NCBI GenBank assembly: GCA_030428105.1
Contig: JAUIBE010000004.1
Location: forward strand, 62,001 to 126,000
Direction: 5' to 3'
DNA from: Gammaproteobacteria bacterium
GTDB taxonomy: Bacteria > Pseudomonadota > Gammaproteobacteria > Xanthomonadales > SZUA-36
DNA length: 64,000 bases
Part shown: positions 9,475-19,373 of the stretch, in pieces
How positions within the stretch are numbered: position 1 is the stretch's first letter
How the letters are laid out: every line of letters begins with the position of its first letter
Position numbers and translations under genes: made by a program
The notes under the pieces: generated by a model
What the model was told of the DNA's origin: nothing
What the model saw: only the letters and a program-made list of their open reading frames with translations
Database searches by the model: none

Positions 9475-9729
9475 GGGGTCGGACCAACCCAACCATCTGT
9501 TTTAACTAAACAAACTTCATTTTTTGGGGCGCTTTAAGCGCTTAAACCATCTTTTCTGGTGTCAAAAAAGTAATTCTAAGACCGCTTGGAGTACGAGGGG
9601 CCCGGTGCAAAACGTTAGAACGGCCGTTTGGGGGCCGAAAAGGCACGTTTAAGCCACAATTTCTCAATAAAAAAAAGACAAAAGGTCTATTTTTCATTGG
9701 TTTATGTCGCTTCTGTCTGGTCCGACCCC
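9475..9729. mobile_element. 255-bp AT-richer segment bounded by perfect 12-bp inverted repeats (MITE/REPIN-like)
   Basis: GGGGTCGGACCA (9475-9486) and TGGTCCGACCCC (9718-9729) are perfect inverted copies facing each other. A further direct copy, GGAGTCGGACCA, lies just outside at 9439-9450. The interior is clearly less GC-rich than its surroundings, has A- and T-runs, an odd palindrome GCGCTTTAAGCGC (9529-9541), and no credible gene. This sits in the 433-bp gap 9344-9776, the only gene-free stretch over 300 bases, which otherwise holds the clpB promoter region. A non-autonomous element moved in trans is plausible; no transposase is present in the window. Confidence 0.5.
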
Positions 9730-9765
9730 TCTTGATGCTTCTGTCTGGCCCGACCCCTCTTGATG
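9710..9765. repeat. tandem duplication of a 28-bp unit
   Basis: Two abutting 28-bp copies (9710-9737 and 9738-9765) differ by one base (TGGTCCGACCCC versus TGGCCCGACCCC). Each starts CTTCTGTCTGG and ends CCTCTTGATG. They lie immediately downstream of the S8 protease stop at 9777 and overlap the right end of the 255-bp inverted-repeat segment. The unit carries the 12-mer found five times in this window. Confidence 0.8.
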
Positions 9766-9776
9766 TCTCCTGATGT

Positions 9777-12413
9777 TTAGCGGCATTGCACTCCGTTGAT
9801 GCCGGCCAGCAGCTGGATTTCCATTTGCTGGGTTTCGCTGCCACCGTTGCTCATCCGCGCGATGCCGTTGCGGCAGTCGTGGAAGCGAATAAACAGGTCG
9901 CCCCAGTTGGTGTCGGTGATGTCACCCGGCGTGAAGCCGCCGAACGAGCCACCGACCGGCTTGATCATGCCCAGCTTCATCCACTTGCCAAGGCGCACAC
10001 GGCCTTCATAAACGCCGATCAGCCAGAGCTTCTCGCCGGAATTGTCGTAACCGTAGAAGTACACCACCAGCAGGTTTTCGTTTGCCAGGTGCAGGCCAAA
10101 ACCCTGCCCCGAGGTGGCGGCCTCGAACCACGAGCCGCTGGCGCCGCCGCTGGGCGCAGTGGCGTCGTCGCGGTCGCCGCAACCCAGGCCGGCGATGCCG
10201 GCGAGTTGCACCACGGCCAGTGTCTGGGTGCCGTCGAGGCCGTCCAGGTCAGCCGAGCCCTGGGTGCAGCTGGTGAAGCGGAAAGTAGCGGTTCCCCACT
10301 GGGTTTCGGTGAGGTCGCCGGGCACGAAGTTGCCGAAATTGCCCCCGGAGTACTCCAGCATGGTGGCTTCCATGTCGGTGTTGAGCGCAACGCTGCCCTC
10401 GTAGGTGCCAATCAGCCACAGCGGCGAGCCGTCGTTCTTGTAGCCGTAGAAATAGACCACGTACAGGTTGTCGCTCACCAGGTGCATCATGAAGCCCTGG
10501 CCGGAGGTGGCCGGTTCGTAGACGCTGCCGGAAATGGCGGCGAACTCGGGAATCTGCCCGCCAACCGCCTCGCACTGGTTGCCCACGCCATCATCGTCGG
10601 CGTCGGCCTGGTTGCTGTTGGCGTTCCAGCGGCAGTTGTCGATCTCATTTCGCACGCCGTCGCCGTCCTGGTCGGCGTTGACCAGCACATCGCAGGCATC
10701 ACCGATGTCATCGCGGTCGGCATCGGTCTGGGTGGTATTGGAAAGGAAGGGACAGTTATCGACGATGTCGCGAATGCCATCATTGTCGCTGTCGGCAAAG
10801 CCGGCGTCCACGCGGTCGAGCGCGGCCAACACATTGAGTTTCCCCCAGCCCCATTGGCGGTTGGGAACCGGGCCGGTGAAGTTATCCTGCACCGCGGTGT
10901 CGCGCAGGATCTGGCGGATCTCGCGACCGGTCAGGGTTGGGTCCATCTCCAGCATCAGCGCGGCGGTGCCCACCACCATTGGCGCCGAGCCACTGGTGCC
11001 GCCGAAGCGGATGTACATGGAGTTACCGCCCTGCGGAATGTTGCCGGTGCCGGTGGCCCAGAATGAGTCGGGACCAACCGGCGAGAAGGTGTTTTGCCCC
11101 GGTGCGGAAACATCCACGCCGTGGCGGCGACCGTCGCGGGTCGGGCCATCTGATGACTTCAGCCACAGCTCACCCACCAGCCCCTCGTCGGTGATCGAAC
11201 GCTGGATGCCGTCCTGGTCGGTGTAGTGGGTGCGCATCACGTGGTCGGCCACCACGATGGCCGAGCGGGTGGTGGCGTAGTCCTGGATTCTTCCGGGAAC
11301 CAGGTGGTCGGTCATGGTGATGACCGGGGTCAGGTTGGGCCCGGTCACATCGCCGTACAGATCGACGGTGCCCGTACCGGAACCGGTGCCGCGAATAATG
11401 ATCTCGCCCGGCCCGGTATTACCACTCACGCCAATCCAGAAGGCGCGGTCACCGCTGGTGGAGGTCCAGGGGTAGAACGCACCGCCCGGCAGGTAATTGA
11501 TCACCTGGATGCCGTCGGCGGCAACGTTCTGGTTGGGCCCAACCGGGCCCACCGTGGAGCCGTTGTCGAAGCGCACCGTGATTTCGGCTGGCCGGTTGCC
11601 GCTGTACCAGCCGCTCATCACCGCGAGTTGCTCGCTGGCCTTGCTGATGCCGATCACGCCGTCCTGGCTGCCACTAAAGTCCGTGCGCGCATGGGTATCG
11701 AGGCTGCCTTCATCGCCGGATGGCATCACCACCACGCGGCCCGGGGTGTCCTGGCCAATCGCTTCATCCAGCTTGCGGCTGATCGCCGAGGTGCCGTCCA
11801 TCGGGCCCCACTGCACGCCACTGTTGATGATCAGCACGCCGGGCTGGTTGAGTTCGTCGAACTTGGCTGCTGCCCACTCGATGGCGGCATCGATGCAACC
11901 CGCGAACGGGGTTTCGGCTGGCTGGTCGCCGTGCGCGGGCGCACCCTCGGAGGTGACCTTGGCGATGATCAGGTCGGCTTCTGGTGCGAAGCCCTTGTAA
12001 GGCTGCCCGCCCAGCGCGCGGCCATTACCGGCGGCAGTTCCGGCCGTCGCGGTTCCGTGGCCCACGGCATCACGCATGTCCAGCGCCGCGCCACCATCCA
12101 GCGCCGCATTGATTTGCGCCTCGGTGTATTCCACCGGCGAAGGCCCCTGGCCGCTGCAGTCGTTGATGCCGGTCTGGTCCAGCATCGCCTTGATGCGGGT
12201 TTTGCCGTTGGGACGGATAAAGTCGGGATGGGCCCAGTCGATGCCGCGATCAAGCACAGCGATGGTGACGCCGTTGCCGCTGACGCCGTGCTTGGCCACG
12301 GCCTGGTCGAGCTTTGTTTCCTCGCGCGCGAGATTCAGCGCGGAGGCATTGGCGCAATAGGCAAAAACGACGATCCAGCACAAGCTGGACCAGCAAAACC
12401 TGGTATTCAACAT
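9777..12413 (-). CDS. secreted S8 serine peptidase with thrombospondin type-3 repeats and two C-terminal tandem domains
   Basis: Exported protease, 878 residues. The ATG at 12413 has AGGGG 8 bases upstream; an ATG at 12443 in the same frame is less likely. Order: signal peptide ending ANASA, S8 domain with Asp55 (IAVLDRG), His119 (GHGTATAG), oxyanion Asn197 and Ser474 (GGTSGSAP), then Ca-binding type-3 repeats with DxDxDG motifs (about 545-630), and two homologous ~115-residue C-terminal units (SGSVYEPATSGQGF... and SGSWFEAATSGQGF...). There is no recognisable I9 propeptide. The C-terminal units are probably surface or substrate-binding modules; that role is inference. Confidence 0.9.
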   Translation of the reverse strand: MLNTRFCWSSLCWIVVFAYCANASALNLAREETKLDQAVAKHGVSGNGVTIAVLDRGIDWAHPDFIRPNGKTRIKAMLDQTGINDCSGQGPSPVEYTEAQINAALDGGAALDMRDAVGHGTATAGTAAGNGRALGGQPYKGFAPEADLIIAKVTSEGAPAHGDQPAETPFAGCIDAAIEWAAAKFDELNQPGVLIINSGVQWGPMDGTSAISRKLDEAIGQDTPGRVVVMPSGDEGSLDTHARTDFSGSQDGVIGISKASEQLAVMSGWYSGNRPAEITVRFDNGSTVGPVGPNQNVAADGIQVINYLPGGAFYPWTSTSGDRAFWIGVSGNTGPGEIIIRGTGSGTGTVDLYGDVTGPNLTPVITMTDHLVPGRIQDYATTRSAIVVADHVMRTHYTDQDGIQRSITDEGLVGELWLKSSDGPTRDGRRHGVDVSAPGQNTFSPVGPDSFWATGTGNIPQGGNSMYIRFGGTSGSAPMVVGTAALMLEMDPTLTGREIRQILRDTAVQDNFTGPVPNRQWGWGKLNVLAALDRVDAGFADSDNDGIRDIVDNCPFLSNTTQTDADRDDIGDACDVLVNADQDGDGVRNEIDNCRWNANSNQADADDDGVGNQCEAVGGQIPEFAAISGSVYEPATSGQGFMMHLVSDNLYVVYFYGYKNDGSPLWLIGTYEGSVALNTDMEATMLEYSGGNFGNFVPGDLTETQWGTATFRFTSCTQGSADLDGLDGTQTLAVVQLAGIAGLGCGDRDDATAPSGGASGSWFEAATSGQGFGLHLANENLLVVYFYGYDNSGEKLWLIGVYEGRVRLGKWMKLGMIKPVGGSFGGFTPGDITDTNWGDLFIRFHDCRNGIARMSNGGSETQQMEIQLLAGINGVQCR

Positions 12414-12492
12414 CGGATAAACCCCTGTTAGCACGCTACACATAATATAAACGCGAAGCGCACGGAATTTATCTCACCTTTCCGAAATATTT

Positions 12493-13638
12493 TTAGCGCG
12501 CAGAGAACAGGCGGCGAAGGATTTCCAGGTAGGTTTTGCACAGCCGATCGAGGTCGGCCAGCGGAGTGCGTTCGTCAATCTGGTGAATGGAGGTGTTCAT
12601 CAGGCCCAGTTCCAACACCTCGGTGCCAAGTGGCGCGATAAAGCGGCCGTCGGACGTGCCGCCGCCGGTGTTGCAGTCGGGCTCAACCTGGAGAAGGTCT
12701 CGCACGGCGCCCACGGTGGCTTCACGCAGCGCGCCGGGCTCGGAGCGGAATGGCCGGCCCATGACCTTCCACTCAAGCTCGAAATCCTCGATACCGTGAC
12801 GCGCCAGCATCTCCTCAACGCGCTCATGCAGCGCCTCTGCGGATGACACCGGGCCGTTGCGGAAATTGAAGTGCAACACCAGGTGCGAGGGCGTCACGTT
12901 GGTCGCGCCGGTGCCCGCATTGATGTTGGAAACCTGGCAACTGGTGGGTGGAAAATCGGCATCGCCCTCGTCCCAGGTGGTGTCGGCCAGTTCGGCCAGG
13001 AACGGCGCCAGCACATGCACCGGGTTCACCAGGTTCTCGGGGAACGCGGTATGGCCCTGTATGCCGTTGACCTGCAGCTTTGCGTTGACCGCGCCGCGGC
13101 GGCCAATGCGGATGGTGTCACCCAGCGCCTTTTGGCTGGAAGGCTCGCCGACCAGGCAGTAATCCGGCGCACCGCCCTCCTCGCGTAGCAACTCGGCCAC
13201 GCGCACGACGCCGTCGACCGCCGGGCCTTCTTCATCGCTGGTGATCAGCAACCCAATTTCCCCGGCGTGTTCAGGCTGTGCAGCGGCAAAGCGCTCCAGC
13301 GCCACGGCCATGGCCGCCACGCCACCTTTCATATCGGCCACGCCGCGGCCAAACAGCCAGCCATCGCTGATGGCGGCATCAAATGGCGGAAAACTCCATT
13401 TATCTTCCGGGCCGGTGGGCACCACGTCGGTATGACCCAGGAACCACAGCGAGGGTGCGCCATTGCTCCGGTCGCCGCGAGTGAACAGCACGTTTCGCAC
13501 ATCGCCAAACGGCATCCAGCGGGTGGTGAACCCGGCCGCCTCGAGGCGTTCAGCCAGCACATCCTGGCAGCCGGCGTCTTCCGGGGTTAACGAGCGCCGG
13601 TGCACCAACTCCCGGGTCAGGTCGAGCACATCACTCAT
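12493..13638 (-). CDS. dapE: succinyl-diaminopimelate desuccinylase
   Basis: Zn-dependent M20-family hydrolase of the succinylase branch of lysine/peptidoglycan synthesis: N-succinyl-LL-DAP to LL-DAP plus succinate. Metal ligands are visible in LGHTDVVPTG (His-x-Asp), GRGVADMKGG, TSDEEG (catalytic Glu pair) and the C-terminal MNTSIHQIDER. Length 381 is normal. The ATG overlaps the stop of the upstream ArsC-like gene by 4 bases, so translation is coupled. Confidence 0.97.
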   Translation of the reverse strand: MSDVLDLTRELVHRRSLTPEDAGCQDVLAERLEAAGFTTRWMPFGDVRNVLFTRGDRSNGAPSLWFLGHTDVVPTGPEDKWSFPPFDAAISDGWLFGRGVADMKGGVAAMAVALERFAAAQPEHAGEIGLLITSDEEGPAVDGVVRVAELLREEGGAPDYCLVGEPSSQKALGDTIRIGRRGAVNAKLQVNGIQGHTAFPENLVNPVHVLAPFLAELADTTWDEGDADFPPTSCQVSNINAGTGATNVTPSHLVLHFNFRNGPVSSAEALHERVEEMLARHGIEDFELEWKVMGRPFRSEPGALREATVGAVRDLLQVEPDCNTGGGTSDGRFIAPLGTEVLELGLMNTSIHQIDERTPLADLDRLCKTYLEILRRLFSAR

Positions 13639-14027
13639 GCCTTGCTGCCTTCCAGGGTTTTTGCCAGCTCCTCGGGGAAGAAACCCACCGCCAGCACTTC
13701 GCGCCCGCGCATGAATACCGGGCGCTTCAGCAGGGTCGGATGCTCCAGCAACGCCGGTACCGGGTTATCCAGCGCAGAAGCACGCTGGCGCCCATTCAAG
13801 CCACGCCAGGTGGTGCTGCGGCGATTCACCAGCCGGTCGGAGAAGGCCGAGCGGCTCCAAAGTTCTACCAGCCCCTGGCTGGGCGGTGTGTCACGCACAT
13901 CATGGAAACGGTGTGGCACCGCTTTCGAATCCAGCCACTTCAGGGCCTGGCGGCAGGTATCGCAGTTCTTGATTCCGAACACCTTGACCAGGGCCTCATG
14001 GCCGTTCTGTTTCACTTCATTCGGCAT
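13635..14027 (-). CDS. ArsC/Spx-like (YffB-type) thioredoxin-fold protein
   Basis: Small protein of 130 residues from the ATG at 14027, with the N-terminal redox motif [12 protein letters not shown] (C-x-x-C) of the ArsC/Spx superfamily and a C-terminal [16 protein letters not shown] block typical of it. It overlaps dapD by 11 bases and dapE by 4. The same dapE linkage is known for yffB in E. coli, so this is probably its orthologue; arsenate reduction is unlikely and the function is not established. The longer open frame to 14249 only shadows dapD. Confidence 0.85.
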   Translation of the reverse strand: MPNEVKQNGHEALVKVFGIKNCDTCRQALKWLDSKAVPHRFHDVRDTPPSQGLVELWSRSAFSDRLVNRRSTTWRGLNGRQRASALDNPVPALLEHPTLLKRPVFMRGREVLAVGFFPEELAKTLEGSKA

Positions 14028-14874
14028 GGCGCAGTAACTCGTTGACGCTGGTGCGGGCGCGGGTTTGTTCATCCACCTGCTTGACGATGACCGCGCAGTA
14101 CAGCGAGTGGCTGCCATCGGCAGCCGGCAGGCTGCCCGGCACCACCACCGAACCGGCCGGCACCCGGCCGCGGCTAATTTCCCCGCTCTCGCGGTTGTAG
14201 ATCTTGGTGCTCTGGCCAATGAACACGCCCATGGAAAGCACGCTGCCACGCTCGACGATCACGCCCTCCACCACTTCGGAGCGCGCGCCGATAAAGCAAT
14301 CGTCTTCGATGATGGTGGGCGAAGCCTGCAGCGGTTCCAGCACGCCGCCAATGCCAACGCCACCGGAAATGTGCACGTTGTTGCCCACCTGGGCGCAGGA
14401 ACCCACCGTGGCCCAGGTATCGATCATGCTACCGGAGCCAACGTAGGCGCCAATATTCACGTACGAGGGCATTAACACGGCATCCGTGGCAATGTGGGCG
14501 CCACGCCGCACAGTGGCCGGGGGCACCACGCGCGCGCCGGTGGCGGCGAATTCATCGGCGGCGGCCGTTGAGTCGTCGCCCGACCAGCGCAGCGGCACCT
14601 TGTCGAAAAAGCGTGTGAAGCCACCCTCCATGACGCGATTTTCGCGAACCCGGAAGGAAAGCAGCACTGCTTTTTTCAGCCACTGGTTCACCCTCCAGCC
14701 GCTGTCATCCGGCTCGGCAACGCGCAGGTCTCCCGACTCCAGGCCGTCCAGGCAGGCCTCGATGGCCTGTGTAAGTTCGGCCCCAACGCTAGAAGGACTG
14801 AGCGACTGGCGAGTATCCCAGCCCGCCTCGATGACAGGGGCAAGCTGGTCTTTAAGCATGGATTGACTGGTCAA
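14017..14874 (-). CDS. dapD: 2,3,4,5-tetrahydropyridine-2,6-dicarboxylate N-succinyltransferase
   Basis: Succinyl-CoA-dependent transferase acting on the cyclic intermediate of the DAP/lysine pathway. The central part is a left-handed beta-helix of hexapeptide repeats ([37 protein letters not shown]). About 285 residues. The first codon appears to be TTG at 14874, preceded by AGGA at about 7 bases; an ATG at 14859 lacks a ribosome site. It lies between glnD and the ArsC-like/dapE pair, the conserved gammaproteobacterial order. Confidence 0.97.
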   Translation of the reverse strand: MTSQSMLKDQLAPVIEAGWDTRQSLSPSSVGAELTQAIEACLDGLESGDLRVAEPDDSGWRVNQWLKKAVLLSFRVRENRVMEGGFTRFFDKVPLRWSGDDSTAAADEFAATGARVVPPATVRRGAHIATDAVLMPSYVNIGAYVGSGSMIDTWATVGSCAQVGNNVHISGGVGIGGVLEPLQASPTIIEDDCFIGARSEVVEGVIVERGSVLSMGVFIGQSTKIYNRESGEISRGRVPAGSVVVPGSLPAADGSHSLYCAVIVKQVDEQTRARTSVNELLRHAE

Positions 14875-14927
14875 GGTGTTTTCCTGGGTTCCTGGGTCGT
14901 AAAAAGATGAGGGCCGCGGGTAAGGCC

Positions 14928-17600
14928 TTACTGGTCGAGCACTTCGCCCAGTTTTTCAGCCAGCGCCTTGCTGGCTTCCTCGCTGAGCGGCTGGTGGTCA
15001 CTGTCGCTGAGCAGGAAGGTATCCTCCACTCTTTCGCCGAAGGTCGCAATCCGGGCGTCGTGCACCTGGATATCCAGCGAAGCCAGCGTGCCAGCGATTT
15101 TTGAGAGCAGTCCGGGGCTGTCCTTGCAGTCCACTTCCATCAGCGTGCCCTGCCCGCGCGGGTCGGCGGAAAAGGATGTCACCGCCTTGTTTTCAAAATG
15201 ACGCAGGCGTCGCGGCATGCGTCGTTGCACCGGCCGGTACCCACGTTCTTTGGCGGTTGCCTCGGCCAGCCGCGCCTTGAGTCGTTGCGCGTCGGCCTCG
15301 ATCAGGGCGTCACCTTCCTGGTCCATGAGCTGGAACAGGTCGAAGCTGCGTCCATCGCGGGTAGTGAGGATGCGCGCGGCCAATACATCAAGGTGCATTT
15401 CATCGAACACCGAGGTGATCGCCGCGAACAGGCCATCCTGGTCGGATACGCAAACCAGTACCTCGGAGACATCGTGGGGCTGCACCGAGCGTATCGCGAT
15501 GACATCGCTGCCGGGCTCGGCCTCGGCGGCCATGCGGGTGGTCCATTCAAGCTGGCCCGCTGTGAGGCGGATAAAGGCATGCTGCGGCAGAACATCCCAC
15601 AACCGCTGGATGGCGGCCGACGGCATGCCGCTGCGCAGCAAACGGCTGAGGGTGCGCGAACGGCGCTCGCGAATGCGGGTATCGCGCTCCACCGGGTTCT
15701 GCAGGCCGCGCCGCAAGGCGTTGCCGGTGGACAGGTAGAGATCCCACAGCAGGCTGTTCTTCCAGCTGTTCCACAGCTTCGGGCTGGTGGCGGCGATGTC
15801 GGCCATGGTCAACAGGTAGAGGTAGTCCAGGCGGCGCACCGTGGCCACCCTGGCGGCAAATTCCTGGATGGTCGCCGGGTCGGAAATATCTTTTCGCTGC
15901 GCAGTGCGCGACATCAGCAGGTGCTGCTCCACCAGCCAGCGCACCAGGTCGCGGTCTTCCGCCTCGATGTCCAGGCGGGCGCAGAATTCCTCGGCGTCCA
16001 CGGCGCCGAGTTCGGAATGGTCACCGCCGCGGCCCTTGGCGATGTCATGGAACAGTGCGGCCAGGTACAACAGCTCGGGCTGGTCAATGCGGCGAAACAC
16101 CGCCTGGGCGTGGGGGAAATTCTCGCCGTACTTGCCGTAGGCAAAGCGGCGCAGGTTACGCACCACGAACAACGTGTGCTGATCGACGGTGTAAACATGG
16201 AACAGGTCGTACTGCATGCGCCCGACGATGTTGCCGAACACCGGCAGGTAGGCGGCCAGGATGCCGTAGCGATTCATCCGGCTAAGCTGGCTGTAAATGC
16301 CCTGCGGCTGGCTCAGCAATTCCAGGAACAGGGCGTTGATCTCGGCGTCCTGGCGGAACGCATCGTCCACCAGGTGCAGGCTGTCACGAATGATACGGAT
16401 GGTCGAAGCGCGCACGCCGCGCAACTCGGGGCTGCGGGCCAGGACCACGAACAGCTCCATCAGGGCAGCAGGCCTGCGGGTAAATACCTGCGGGTCATTG
16501 ACCTCCAGGTAGCCGTGGCGCGCACTGAACTCATCGCTAACCCGAACCGACTCACCTTCACGGGTGAGCAGCAGGTCCTCTTCAAACAGTTGCAGCAGGC
16601 GTTCATTCAGGCGCTCCAGCTGCATCACGCTGCGGTAGTAAAGCTGCATGAACTGCTCAACGGCCAGGTTGGCGCCGCCATCGCTGTAACCGAAGCGTTT
16701 GGCAATGTCGCGTTGGTAGTCGAACAGCAGCCTGTCTTCGGCACGACCGGCGAGCAGATGCAGTGCGAAGCGCACTCGCCACAGCAGGTGGCGGCCGGAT
16801 TGCAGGTCGGTGTGCTCGGATTCGGTAAGGAAGCCGTGGTCGACCAGGCCGTGCAGGGTTTGCGCGCCGAAATGACGCTTGGCCACCCAGGCCACCATCT
16901 GGATATCGCGCAGCCCACCGGGGCCTTCCTTGATGTTCGGCTCCAGGTTGTAGGCAGTTTCGTTGTAGCGCGCGTGGCGCGCCAGCTGTTCCTCGAACTT
17001 GGCGGCAAAGAATTCGCTGGCGCTCCACATGTTATGCGGCGCCATCGCCTGCTCAAAGGCAGCAAACATCTGCGGCGAGCCGCTGATCAGGCGTGCCTCC
17101 ATCAGGCTCGTGGCCGTGGAAACATCGGCGCGTGCTTCTTCCTCGCAAGCCGCCACCGTGCGGACACTGTGACCCAGGTAAAACCCGGCATCCCACAACA
17201 GGCGCACGAATTTCTCGATGGCTGAGCCTCCGCCACCGCCGGCGTGACGCTCGTCTTCGGTCAGGATCAGCAGGTCGACATCGGAATGCGGGTGCAACTG
17301 GCCGCGGCCGAAACCGCCAACCGCCACCAGGCAGGGCTCGGTTTCACCTTCGCCAAGCGAATCGGTAACGCAGTACGACCAGGCCTGCACCAGCAGTTGC
17401 TCAACCGCCCAGGCGCGGGTACGCACCAGTTCGGCCACATCAGCGCCGTCCCAGAACTGTTCCGCCAGGGCCTCATCGGCCCGGTTGAGTTCGGACTTCA
17501 GGTGTTCGCGCATCTTCGATTCGCCCGGCTTGTTCTCAGGCGAAGGCGCAATTTCGGGACGTTGCAGACACCCGGCGGCGGGCGCGGCCAGGCGGCTCAC
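14928..17600 (-). CDS. glnD: [protein-PII] uridylyltransferase / uridylyl-removing enzyme
   Basis: Bifunctional nitrogen sensor that uridylylates PII when glutamine is low and removes UMP when it is high. Visible: nucleotidyltransferase motif [19 protein letters not shown] near residue 90, central PII-uridylyltransferase helical region with [15 protein letters not shown] phosphohydrolase motif [15 protein letters not shown], and two C-terminal ACT domains. About 890 residues. I prefer the GTG at 17600 (AGGTGA upstream) over the TTG at 17606. It begins 11 bases after the map stop codon. Confidence 0.97.
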   Translation of the reverse strand: MSRLAAPAAGCLQRPEIAPSPENKPGESKMREHLKSELNRADEALAEQFWDGADVAELVRTRAWAVEQLLVQAWSYCVTDSLGEGETEPCLVAVGGFGRGQLHPHSDVDLLILTEDERHAGGGGGSAIEKFVRLLWDAGFYLGHSVRTVAACEEEARADVSTATSLMEARLISGSPQMFAAFEQAMAPHNMWSASEFFAAKFEEQLARHARYNETAYNLEPNIKEGPGGLRDIQMVAWVAKRHFGAQTLHGLVDHGFLTESEHTDLQSGRHLLWRVRFALHLLAGRAEDRLLFDYQRDIAKRFGYSDGGANLAVEQFMQLYYRSVMQLERLNERLLQLFEEDLLLTREGESVRVSDEFSARHGYLEVNDPQVFTRRPAALMELFVVLARSPELRGVRASTIRIIRDSLHLVDDAFRQDAEINALFLELLSQPQGIYSQLSRMNRYGILAAYLPVFGNIVGRMQYDLFHVYTVDQHTLFVVRNLRRFAYGKYGENFPHAQAVFRRIDQPELLYLAALFHDIAKGRGGDHSELGAVDAEEFCARLDIEAEDRDLVRWLVEQHLLMSRTAQRKDISDPATIQEFAARVATVRRLDYLYLLTMADIAATSPKLWNSWKNSLLWDLYLSTGNALRRGLQNPVERDTRIRERRSRTLSRLLRSGMPSAAIQRLWDVLPQHAFIRLTAGQLEWTTRMAAEAEPGSDVIAIRSVQPHDVSEVLVCVSDQDGLFAAITSVFDEMHLDVLAARILTTRDGRSFDLFQLMDQEGDALIEADAQRLKARLAEATAKERGYRPVQRRMPRRLRHFENKAVTSFSADPRGQGTLMEVDCKDSPGLLSKIAGTLASLDIQVHDARIATFGERVEDTFLLSDSDHQPLSEEASKALAEKLGEVLDQ

Positions 17601-17611
17601 GGGCAATTCAC

Positions 17612-18379
17612 CTACAAATCGTCACCCGGCAGGCGGGTGAGAACGTCGTAGCCATCCTCGGTCACGGCAATGGTGTGTTCCCACTGCGCCGAAAGGCTGC
17701 GGTCGCGGGTGAGCACGGTCCAGCCGTCGGGCAACAGGCGGGTTTCACGTTTGCCCAGGTTGATCATCGGTTCGATGGTGAAGACCATGCCGGGCACCAG
17801 CAACTCGCCCTGGCCGGGTTTGCCGTAGTGCAGCACCTGCGGCTCTTCGTGAAAGACGCGGCCAATGCCGTGGCCGCAGTATTCCCGCACCACCGAGCAG
17901 CCTTCGCCCTGGGCGTAGACCTGTATGGCGTGGCCGATATCGCCCAGGCGCGTACCAGGACGCACCAGTTCAATGCCGCGCACCATGGCCTCGTGGGCAA
18001 TGTCGCTGATTCGCTGGCCGCGAATGGAGGGCTCGCCCACCTGGAACATCTTGCTGGTGTCGCCGTGCCAGCCGTCCTTGATCACGGTGATATCGATATT
18101 GATGATATCGCCGTCCTTCAGCACCTTGTCGCCGGGAATGCCGTGGCACACCACGTGGTTGACCGAAGTGCAGATCGACTTGGGAAAGCCGCGGTAATTG
18201 AGCGGCGCCGGAATGGCATCGAGATCCTCGGTGATGTACTTGTGGCAGATGTCATCCAGTTCTCCCGTGGTAACGCCCGGCTTCACGTGTTCGCGAATCA
18301 TGCGCAGCACGTCGCCCGCCATCTGGCCGGCCACGCGCATCTGCTCAATTTCTTCAGGCGTTTTGAGAATAATGCCCAT
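17612..18379 (-). CDS. map: type I methionine aminopeptidase
   Basis: Removes N-terminal Met from nascent proteins. Metal ligands of the pita-bread fold are visible: D in INIDITV, D in GDTSKMF, H in GHGIGRVFHEEP, E in FTIEPM and E in QWEHTIAVTEDG. 255 residues from MGIILKTPEEIEQM, the usual family start; the frame could begin 17 codons earlier at 18430. It leads the map-glnD-dapD block and is divergent from prmC. Confidence 0.97.
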   Translation of the reverse strand: MGIILKTPEEIEQMRVAGQMAGDVLRMIREHVKPGVTTGELDDICHKYITEDLDAIPAPLNYRGFPKSICTSVNHVVCHGIPGDKVLKDGDIINIDITVIKDGWHGDTSKMFQVGEPSIRGQRISDIAHEAMVRGIELVRPGTRLGDIGHAIQVYAQGEGCSVVREYCGHGIGRVFHEEPQVLHYGKPGQGELLVPGMVFTIEPMINLGKRETRLLPDGWTVLTRDRSLSAQWEHTIAVTEDGYDVLTRLPGDDL

Positions 18380-18515
18380 TCGTTGCCCCGTTGAAGGCAC
18401 AGCTTCCGATTTCGAATAATTATCAAACATTTCGCGCCACCGCGACCAGCTTACTGTAACAAAGCCGGCTATTTTACATGGACGCGCACGGTCGTGAGGC
18501 GGTTATCATCGGCAA

Positions 18516-19364
18516 ATGACTACCAGCAGGGAATTACTACACCAGGGAACCAGGCAACTGGCGGGCCAGGCTTCGGCCCGGCTGGAGGCCGAACTACTGC
18601 TTTGCCACGCTTCAGGCGCCAGGCGGGCGGCTTTGTTCGCCCACCCGGAGCGGGAGTTTGGCGAAACCGTGGAAGCGGCTTACGCGAGGCTGCTGGAGCG
18701 ACGTGCCAGCGGCGAACCCATCGCCTACATCCTGGGTGAGCGCGAGTTCTGGTCGCTGACACTACAGGTGAGCCCGGCGGTGCTGATCCCTCGCCCGGAA
18801 ACCGAACTTCTGGTGGAAGCGGCGCTCGAACGCATACCGGAAAACTCGGCCATGCGCGTTGCCGACCTGGGAACAGGCTCCGGGGCCATTGCGCTGGCGA
18901 TTGCCCACGAGCGGCCGGCCTGCGCGATCCAGGCCAGTGATCTCTCGGCGGATGCCCTGGCGGTGGCCCGGCAGAATGCCGCCCGGAATGGCCTGGAGAA
19001 CGTGCAGTTTCACCTGGGCTCCTGGCTGGAGCCGCTGGATGGGCCGTTCGACCTGATCGCCAGCAACCCGCCCTACGTGGCCGATGGCGACCCGCACCTG
19101 GATGCGGGTGACTTGCGCTTCGAACCACAAAGCGCGCTGGTGGCCGGCCCGGACGGGCTGGACGCGATTCGCATCATCGTCGACCAGGCGACTGAAAACC
19201 TGGTGGCAGGTGGCTGGCTACTACTGGAACATGGCCACGAGCAGGGCGCGCCCTGTCGTCACGTGCTTACCGGCGTGGGCTTTAGCCAGGTGGAAACCCG
19301 CCACGACCTGCAAGGGCTGGAGCGCGTCACGCTCGGCCGTCTAGAAACCCCAACCCATCGGTAA
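18516..19364 (+). CDS. prmC: peptide chain release factor N5-glutamine methyltransferase
   Basis: SAM-dependent enzyme that methylates the Gln of the GGQ motif in release factors. It has the N-terminal helical PrmC domain, the SAM-binding motif VADLGTGSGAIALAIA, and the diagnostic NPPY (ASNPPYVADGDPHL) that holds the target glutamine. Length 282 is normal. The gene starts 136 bases from map on the opposite strand and precedes the HExxH protein by 9 bases, probably one transcript. Confidence 0.96.
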   Translation: MTTSRELLHQGTRQLAGQASARLEAELLLCHASGARRAALFAHPEREFGETVEAAYARLLERRASGEPIAYILGEREFWSLTLQVSPAVLIPRPETELLVEAALERIPENSAMRVADLGTGSGAIALAIAHERPACAIQASDLSADALAVARQNAARNGLENVQFHLGSWLEPLDGPFDLIASNPPYVADGDPHLDAGDLRFEPQSALVAGPDGLDAIRIIVDQATENLVAGGWLLLEHGHEQGAPCRHVLTGVGFSQVETRHDLQGLERVTLGRLETPTHR

Positions 19365-19373
19365 AATGCACCT

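Noticed and set aside
9542-9844. 100-codon minus-strand open frame across the repeat region
   Set aside because: It includes both 28-bp repeats and overlaps the end of the S8 protease gene; composition is not protein-like and there is no ribosome site.
13635-14249. Longer 204-codon form of the ArsC-like protein
   Set aside because: The first 74 codons shadow dapD and carry no family sequence; the ATG at 14027 gives the normal length.
15198-17225. 675-codon plus-strand open frame
   Set aside because: It lies wholly antisense to glnD, in codon-phase shadow of a GC-rich gene, with Gln/His-rich low-information sequence and no motif.
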